Positions 59,245 through 64,000 of a DNA stretch of 64,000 bases are shown one piece after another (position 1 is the first letter of the stretch; each line of letters opens with the position of its first letter). The notes under the pieces are model-generated. The model was given only the letters and a program-made list of their open reading frames with translations, did not search any database and was not told where the DNA came from. This stretch comes from Thiofilum sp. (GTDB lineage: Bacteria; Pseudomonadota; Gammaproteobacteria; Thiotrichales; Thiotrichaceae): assembly GCF_016711335.1 (NCBI RefSeq), contig NZ_JADJTF010000004.1, positions 134,327 to 198,326 on the forward strand, given 5' to 3'. Position numbers and translations under genes: made by a program.

Positions 59245-61563
59245 ATTCTCCCAGCTAATTAAGTTGGGAGTGGATTGAAACAGGCACAAGCACAAAATTA
59301 TGAAATGTGGTTGTGGATTCTCCCAGCTAATTAAGTTGGGAGTGGATTGAAACAGTGCAAAGCGGGTCAAATGCTCAACGCTACAGGGATTCTCCCAGCT
59401 AATTAAGTTGGGAGTGGATTGAAACACCAATACATCACCTGATGCGCTGGGTACGTCAAGAATTCTCCCAGCTAATTAAGTTGGGAGTGGATTGAAACAT
59501 TGCTGCTCCAACCTTTCATCACTCGCACCCGCTATTCTCCCAGCTAATTAAGTTGGGAGTGGATTGAAACACAGCGCAATCATAAAGATCAATTGGTTAA
59601 TACAATTCTCCCAGCTAATTAAGTTGGGAGTGGATTGAAACAATAAATGGACGTAAATCCCCTAATGCTGATAAATATTCTCCCAGCTAATTAAGTTGGG
59701 AGTGGATTGAAACAATAGTACCCGTGCCAGCATCGAAGCACATAAAACCATTCTCCCAGCTAATTAAGTTGGGAGTGGATTGAAACCCGCGTGCTGAAGT
59801 GCTCAAAAATGATGATGGAAATTCTCCCAGCTAATTAAGTTGGGAGTGGATTGAAACCAGCTCAAACGGATCAATTTTATTATTAGTGTGATTCTCCCAG
59901 CTAATTAAGTTGGGAGTGGATTGAAACGTCGCTAGCACCGGACTGTTTGAAAGCATGAAAATATTCTCCCAGCTAATTAAGTTGGGAGTGGATTGAAACA
60001 AGACCACTCTTGAAGTGGGCTAGTCGCTAGCCTATTCTCCCAGCTAATTAAGTTGGGAGTGGATTGAAACTTGATTAGCCGCTGCATAGGTAGCAGGGTT
60101 AAACAATTCTCCCAGCTAATTAAGTTGGGAGTGGATTGAAACATTTAAGAACCAATGAAATCGGTTTCACAACGCTATTCTCCCAGCTAATTAAGTTGGG
60201 AGTGGATTGAAACATGCAGCAACATGGACTGGATAGCGCCAGACCAAATTCTCCCAGCTAATTAAGTTGGGAGTGGATTGAAACCGAGCGGTTGCACTGG
60301 TTGGGTTTTTAGCGACATATTCTCCCAGCTAATTAAGTTGGGAGTGGATTGAAACAACATAATCCACGGTAAATTAGCACAGACTAATTGATTCTCCCAG
60401 CTAATTAAGTTGGGAGTGGATTGAAACCCACTCCTGACCCTGATCCTGAGCCTGACCCTGATTCTCCCAGCTAATTAAGTTGGGAGTGGATTGAAACCCA
60501 CGTAGCAGGGTCATGATGACGAACTCTTTGAATTCTCCCAGCTAATTAAGTTGGGAGTGGATTGAAACATCAGGGTTAATCATTATATCCAAAGGAATAT
60601 GCCATTCTCCCAGCTAATTAAGTTGGGAGTGGATTGAAACTTGTTAAGAAGTGCTTCATCCAATTAAGCCCCTTATTCTCCCAGCTAATTAAGTTGGGAG
60701 TGGATTGAAACTTTTCAACCAGTAAACCTTCTTTGCCAATGATAAGCATTCTCCCAGCTAATTAAGTTGGGAGTGGATTGAAACCCCTTAGCTTATGGCA
60801 AAGTGTATTTTAGAGTTAGATTCTCCCAGCTAATTAAGTTGGGAGTGGATTGAAACTCGCACGTCATCCGCACTCATATCCGCGATTTTGGATTCTCCCA
60901 GCTAATTAAGTTGGGAGTGGATTGAAACAGGTGTCATGGGGGACAACGACTAATCATCCAGATTCTCCCAGCTAATTAAGTTGGGAGCGGATTGAAACCA
61001 GATTTCAACGGTGCTGGGTTGGTACAAAGCGTGAATTCTCCCAGCTAATTAAGTTGGGAGCGGATTGAAACAGCAATGCAAATAGTACAGGAGCAGGCTC
61101 CACACCTATTCTCCCAGCTAATTAAGTTGGGAGCGGATTGAAACTACTGCCTGATCTATGATCAAGCTGATACTTATCCCATTCTCCCAGCTAATTAAGT
61201 TGGGAGCGGATTGAAACTGTATTATCACAGACGATCTTTTGATCAACCTGAGTATTCTCCCAGCTAATTAAGTTGGGAGCGGATTGAAACATAGTTTACC
61301 CCTGTTTTTATTTATGATTATTTAATTCTCCCAGCTAATTAAGTTGGGAGCGGATTGAAACATCTGTCCCATTGTCTGCATCAGTATTGAGGCTATTCTC
61401 CCAGCTAATTAAGTTGGGAGCGGATTGAAACGATATTGATTTTAGCTAATCATAAACAAAGAGCATTCTCCCAGCTAATTAAGTTGGGAGCGGATTGAAA
61501 CAATGTCCGCGTACATATCGAGCTGTACTTCGTGAGATTCTCCCAGCTAATTAAGTTGGGAGT
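59245..61563 (+). CRISPR. CRISPR array 2, 32 full repeats of 37 bp plus one truncated, type I-C
   Basis: Repeats begin ATTCTCCCAGCT and end GTGGATTGAAAC, the usual type I 3' tag. The middle CTCCCAGCT/AGTTGGGAG forms a 9-bp stem with one G-T pair, the structure cut by Cas5. Thirty-two full repeats run from 59245 to 61501, separated by spacers of about 33-36 bp. Repeats 1-24 have GGGAGTGG; repeats 25-32 (from 60962) have GGGAGCGG. A last copy at 61537-61563 breaks off after GGGAGT. Spacer 18 (60428-60460) is a low-complexity CCTGA-type sequence. Confidence 0.98.
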
Positions 61564-61614
61564 ATGTTACAATCTAAATATGTTAATTACTTTTATCATC
61601 TATAACTATTGCCT

Positions 61615-62697
61615 ATGAAACACCTACTTGTTGATATTACTGCTCACGGCTTTGGTCATTTAGCCCAAACCGCAGCCGTATTAAATGCCTTAGATTATCC
61701 TGATTTAACCATCACCCTACGCTCACTAGCGCCTGAGTCTATTTTACGAGATCGTATTCAACACGATTTTCATCTCATTCCTTATCAACAAGATAATGGC
61801 ATGGTTATGCAAGATGCTTTAAATGTTGATCCTTTAAAAAGTTTTCAATGGCATCAACAATTTCACCAAAACTATGAGCAAAAACTTACTCAAGCGATTC
61901 AAGAGTTAAATCAATTAAAACCAGATGTTTTATTTACCGATATTCCCTATCTGAGTTTAGATGCGGCACATGCCTTAGCTATTCCGAGTATTGCCCTGTG
62001 CTCATTAAATTGGGCGGATGTGTTTCAAACCTACTGCGGACAATTTGCAGGTGCAGAGAAAATACATAACCAAATAATACAGGCCTATCAAAAAGCTACC
62101 GTTTTTCTACAGCCTACCCCTTCTATGCCCATGCCGTTATTGCACAACACGCAAACTATTGAACCCTTAACAGCACAAGGCAAAGCACAACCCGACGTAT
62201 TACGTCAACGCTTAGAGTTAAACACTCGGCACAAACTCATTTTAGTTTCGTTAGGAGGCATTGGTATTGATTACCCTTTAAACACTTGGCCACAGCTTGA
62301 TAATGTCGTGTGGATTTTTCCTGATGAGGTACTCACCCAACAGCGTGAAGACTGGAAACCTCAATCACAAGCTCAAATGAATTATCTCGATTTATTAGCC
62401 TCGTGTGATCTCATACTGACTAAAACAGGCTATGGTACTCAGACCGAGGCAGTGATTAATCAAGTACCTGCACTCTGTATTGATCGAGGCGATTGGCCAG
62501 AACAGCCTTATTTGCGCCCTTGGCACGAGCAACAAGGTGAGGTGATTTACATCGAATGGTCGCAGATTTTGCAGGGAAAATGGGCTGATACTATTCACCA
62601 TTTACTAGCACAGCCTTGGACTAAGCCGCGCCCTTCCCATCAAGGCGCACAGCAAGCCGCTGCGTATATTAAAAAATACCTCGCTCAGGCTAATTAA
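61615..62697 (+). CDS. Glycosyltransferase-like protein (MurG/UGT fold)
   Basis: The start is taken at ATG 61615 (a TTG two codons earlier is less likely), giving 360 residues. KHLLVDITAHGFGHLAQTAAVLNAL is the N-terminal glycine/histidine loop of GT-B enzymes, and LVSLGGIGIDYPL then DLILTKTGYGTQTEAVINQVPALCIDRGDWPEQPYL match the nucleotide-sugar-binding C-terminal half (G-x-x-T-x-x-E). The acceptor and donor are unknown. It begins 52 bases after the truncated last repeat of the array and is unrelated to CRISPR. Confidence 0.78.
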   Translation: MKHLLVDITAHGFGHLAQTAAVLNALDYPDLTITLRSLAPESILRDRIQHDFHLIPYQQDNGMVMQDALNVDPLKSFQWHQQFHQNYEQKLTQAIQELNQLKPDVLFTDIPYLSLDAAHALAIPSIALCSLNWADVFQTYCGQFAGAEKIHNQIIQAYQKATVFLQPTPSMPMPLLHNTQTIEPLTAQGKAQPDVLRQRLELNTRHKLILVSLGGIGIDYPLNTWPQLDNVVWIFPDEVLTQQREDWKPQSQAQMNYLDLLASCDLILTKTGYGTQTEAVINQVPALCIDRGDWPEQPYLRPWHEQQGEVIYIEWSQILQGKWADTIHHLLAQPWTKPRPSHQGAQQAAAYIKKYLAQAN

Positions 62698-62776
62698 CCT
62701 ATAAAACATGCTTTAAATAGTAATCTTAAGCTAGATTATCTATATAAATAGTGTCTATTAAAAAGGAGTTTGAAGT

Positions 62777-62941
62777 ATGGGAACGATATTAGGCATTCTA
62801 CATTTCATTGTTGCGGCATGGGCGATTTATAGTATTTATAAAAGTAGTGCTGGCACTGGCTCTAAAATTATTTGGTCATTAGCCGTGTTTTTCTTTCCCG
62901 TAGTCGGCTTAATTGCTTGGTTCTTTGTAGGCCCGAAATAA
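62777..62941 (+). CDS. Small PLDc_N-type membrane protein (54 residues)
   Basis: This short gene has AAAAGGAG eight bases before its ATG. Its product has two hydrophobic segments, ILHFIVAAWAIYSIY and WSLAVFFFPVVGLIAWFFVG, split by a polar turn (KSSAGTGSKII). This is the pattern of the phospholipase D N-terminal-like (PLDc_N) small proteins: W-I-short loop-W-F-P-x-G-x-x-x-x-x-F. It is a membrane protein of unknown function. The next gene follows in 41 bases. Confidence 0.75.
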   Translation: MGTILGILHFIVAAWAIYSIYKSSAGTGSKIIWSLAVFFFPVVGLIAWFFVGPK

Positions 62942-62982
62942 AGTTTTCTACCTTATCTGTTAATGACTTGGGAGTAATAGCG

Positions 62983-63222
62983 ATGACTATGTTAGAGACC
63001 GTTTATTGCATGGAAGGCTTATTTGATCAATTAGGTCTGCCTTCTGATCAAACCTCCATTGATGACTTTATTGCTAATAACCAGCTACCCGAAGACGTTA
63101 AAATGACCGAAGCGGATTTTTGGTCGCCATCTCAAGCTAGATTTTTATGTGAGGGCTTAGCACAAAATGCTGAGTGGGCGATTGTGATGGATGAATTAAA
63201 TGCACGCTTACACGGTCAATAA
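62983..63222 (+). CDS. DUF2789 family protein
   Basis: The frame is open from 62872, but the ATG at 62983 with GGGAG nine bases upstream gives the normal 79-residue DUF2789 protein. MEGLFDQLGLPSDQTSIDDFIANNQLPEDVKMTEADFWSPSQARFLCEGLAQNAEWAIVMDELNARL matches the family throughout. It is a small helical protein common in gammaproteobacteria with no known role. Confidence 0.88.
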   Translation: MTMLETVYCMEGLFDQLGLPSDQTSIDDFIANNQLPEDVKMTEADFWSPSQARFLCEGLAQNAEWAIVMDELNARLHGQ

Positions 63223-63238
63223 TAGTTCTCATAAATTA

Positions 63239-63271
63239 GGCAACGTACTTTCACTATGAAAGTACGTTGCC
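63239..63271. terminator. Bidirectional terminator hairpin
   Basis: GGCAACGTACTTTCA and TGAAAGTACGTTGCC form a perfect 15-bp stem with a 3-base loop, between the convergent DUF2789 and secreted-protein genes. TTCT follows on the plus strand and AATTTAT on the minus strand. Confidence 0.8.
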
Positions 63272-63280
63272 TTCTCCGTG

Positions 63281-63613
63281 TTAGCGATGACGGCAGCCAC
63301 TTGAATAAGCGTTTTTAATAGTCGTGCCACTCATTTGGAAGGCATGAAATTGGCAGATACCCGTTAATTTTTGATTATCTCCGGGGGCTAGCTCAATAAA
63401 TACGGTTTGACCTTTGCGGAGATTATTGTTTTGAGTCGTAGTCACCACGGCTTTATAACGTTGAATACTATGGGGCTGTACGGTCATTGAGCGCCCCACA
63501 TGTGCCTCAAATAAATACTTAGGCATCATCATGCGGGCTTCCACTAAGGCAGGTACTAATAAACTTAAGCTAGTTAAAACCACGCCTACACGGGCAAGTT
63601 TAGTCAATTTCAT
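63281..63613 (-). CDS. Small secreted protein of unknown function
   Basis: The product from ATG 63613 has 110 residues with a signal peptide (MKLTKLARVGVVLTSLSLLVPALVEA, cut before RMMM). The mature part is basic and contains two cysteines (GICQFH and SSGCRHR) likely to pair. VFIELAPGDNQKL suggests a beta fold. GGAGAG lies upstream. No family is recognised. Confidence 0.6.
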   Translation of the reverse strand: MKLTKLARVGVVLTSLSLLVPALVEARMMMPKYLFEAHVGRSMTVQPHSIQRYKAVVTTTQNNNLRKGQTVFIELAPGDNQKLTGICQFHAFQMSGTTIKNAYSSGCRHR

Positions 63614-63712
63614 CATGATGCTCTCCTTGGCTGTTTAATAATAAGGCTCATAATGAATTATTTTTAAGCACCTTAATGTGAGATATTTCACGGTCAGTAC
63701 GTTAATTAAGCA

Positions 63713-64000
63713 CTAGAGTTTTTCAAAGGTAATAACGACCTCGCCGACTTTAAAACCCCATTTGCTCATAATGGCTTTATTGAGTAACACCTTATCATTC
63801 ATCAGATACATCCAATCATCAAAATTGACATTAATAGTGCTACCTTTATACGGTACTTGTAGAACATATTGCCAGTTCAATACATTGCCTTTGACCGTAC
63901 CTTGAGCCGTTCCCACCACATCTGCTGCCCGCCCGCTATAGCGATCAGGAGCTTGTTTGGTAATCGTCCAAATACGTTGACTCTTTTCACCATCATTAAA
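63713..64000 (-). CDS. DUF3833 family lipoprotein, C-terminal part
   Basis: The reading frame is open to the end of the window, so the gene begins beyond it. The 95 visible residues (FNDGEKSQRIWTITKQAPDRYSGRAADVVGTAQGTVKGNVLNWQYVL, then FDDWMYLMNDKVLLNKAIMSKWGFKVGEVVITFEK) match the C-terminal half of DUF3833 proteins, which are usually outer-membrane lipoproteins. Their role is not established. The N-terminal lipobox is out of view. Confidence 0.82.
   Translation of the reverse strand, partial: FNDGEKSQRIWTITKQAPDRYSGRAADVVGTAQGTVKGNVLNWQYVLQVPYKGSTINVNFDDWMYLMNDKVLLNKAIMSKWGFKVGEVVITFEKL

Noticed and set aside
59236..59430. Minus-strand frame inside CRISPR array 2
   Set aside because: It simply translates three repeats and their spacers; the repeated peptide FQSTPNLISWEN is the repeat itself.

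Overview
The window looks like the chromosome of a gammaproteobacterium of moderate to low GC. The gene families (RoxA ribosomal hydroxylase, DUF2789 and DUF3833 proteins, Csx16, an Lrp-controlled PutA) would fit a filamentous sulfur-oxidiser of the Thiothrix/Thiofilum/Thiolinea type, but that placement is an inference. There are no rRNA or tRNA genes. Two CRISPR-Cas systems sit near the two ends, with metabolism and regulation between them.

Bases 1-9540 hold a type III-B (Cmr) CRISPR locus. It starts inside cas10/cmr2 and continues with cmr3, cmr4, cmr5, cmr6 and a CARF-HEPN ribonuclease. A decayed AAA-ATPase relic follows, then a second module: csx16, a Card1/Can2-type CARF nuclease and a small membrane protein with a SAVED-like domain. 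A 14-repeat array closes the locus. Cas10 would make cyclic oligoadenylate on target recognition. The CARF-HEPN protein, the Card1-like protein and probably the membrane protein would respond to it, and Csx16 would probably remove it. No cas6 is visible for this system.

Bases 9.8-24.3 kb are housekeeping and accessory genes: roxA, a LysE-family exporter, several small envelope proteins, an orphan 537-residue protein, a two-gene graspetide RiPP cluster (a precursor with seven TTxxxxEE cores plus an ATP-grasp ligase), a parA/RHH pair in an operon with panD, dinD, aroQ, a macro-domain gene with an internal deletion, a TPR protein and an APH-fold kinase. Two copies of a palindromic repeat of about 105 bp flank the par-dinD region. 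Scattered through this stretch and up to 31.9 kb are six intergenic arrays of a degenerate 11-bp unit (consensus close to RRTACT plus five A/T-rich bases). I know of no description of such arrays. One lies between the divergent parA and dinD promoters.

Bases 24.3-43.9 kb form a galactoside-catabolism region. A minus-strand operon (two permeases, binding protein, GH4 alpha-galactosidase, LacI regulator, GH32 invertase) suits raffinose- or melibiose-type sugars. A second minus-strand operon (binding protein, two permeases, IlvD/Edd dehydratase, SDR sugar dehydrogenase, DgoK kinase, DgoA aldolase, lactonase, GH42 beta-galactosidase) suits beta-galactosides and oxidation of galactose by the De Ley-Doudoroff route. 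An IclR regulator and one MalK-type ATPase are transcribed the other way. The single ATPase probably serves both transporters.

Bases 44-51.3 kb carry putA with its divergent Lrp-family regulator, a methyltransferase, an acetyltransferase and small secreted or unknown proteins. Bases 51.4-61.6 kb are a complete type I-C CRISPR-Cas system (cas3-cas5-cas8c-cas7-cas4-cas1-cas2) followed by an array of 32 full repeats and one truncated repeat. The window ends with a glycosyltransferase-like gene, two small conserved genes, a small secreted protein and a partial DUF3833 lipoprotein gene.
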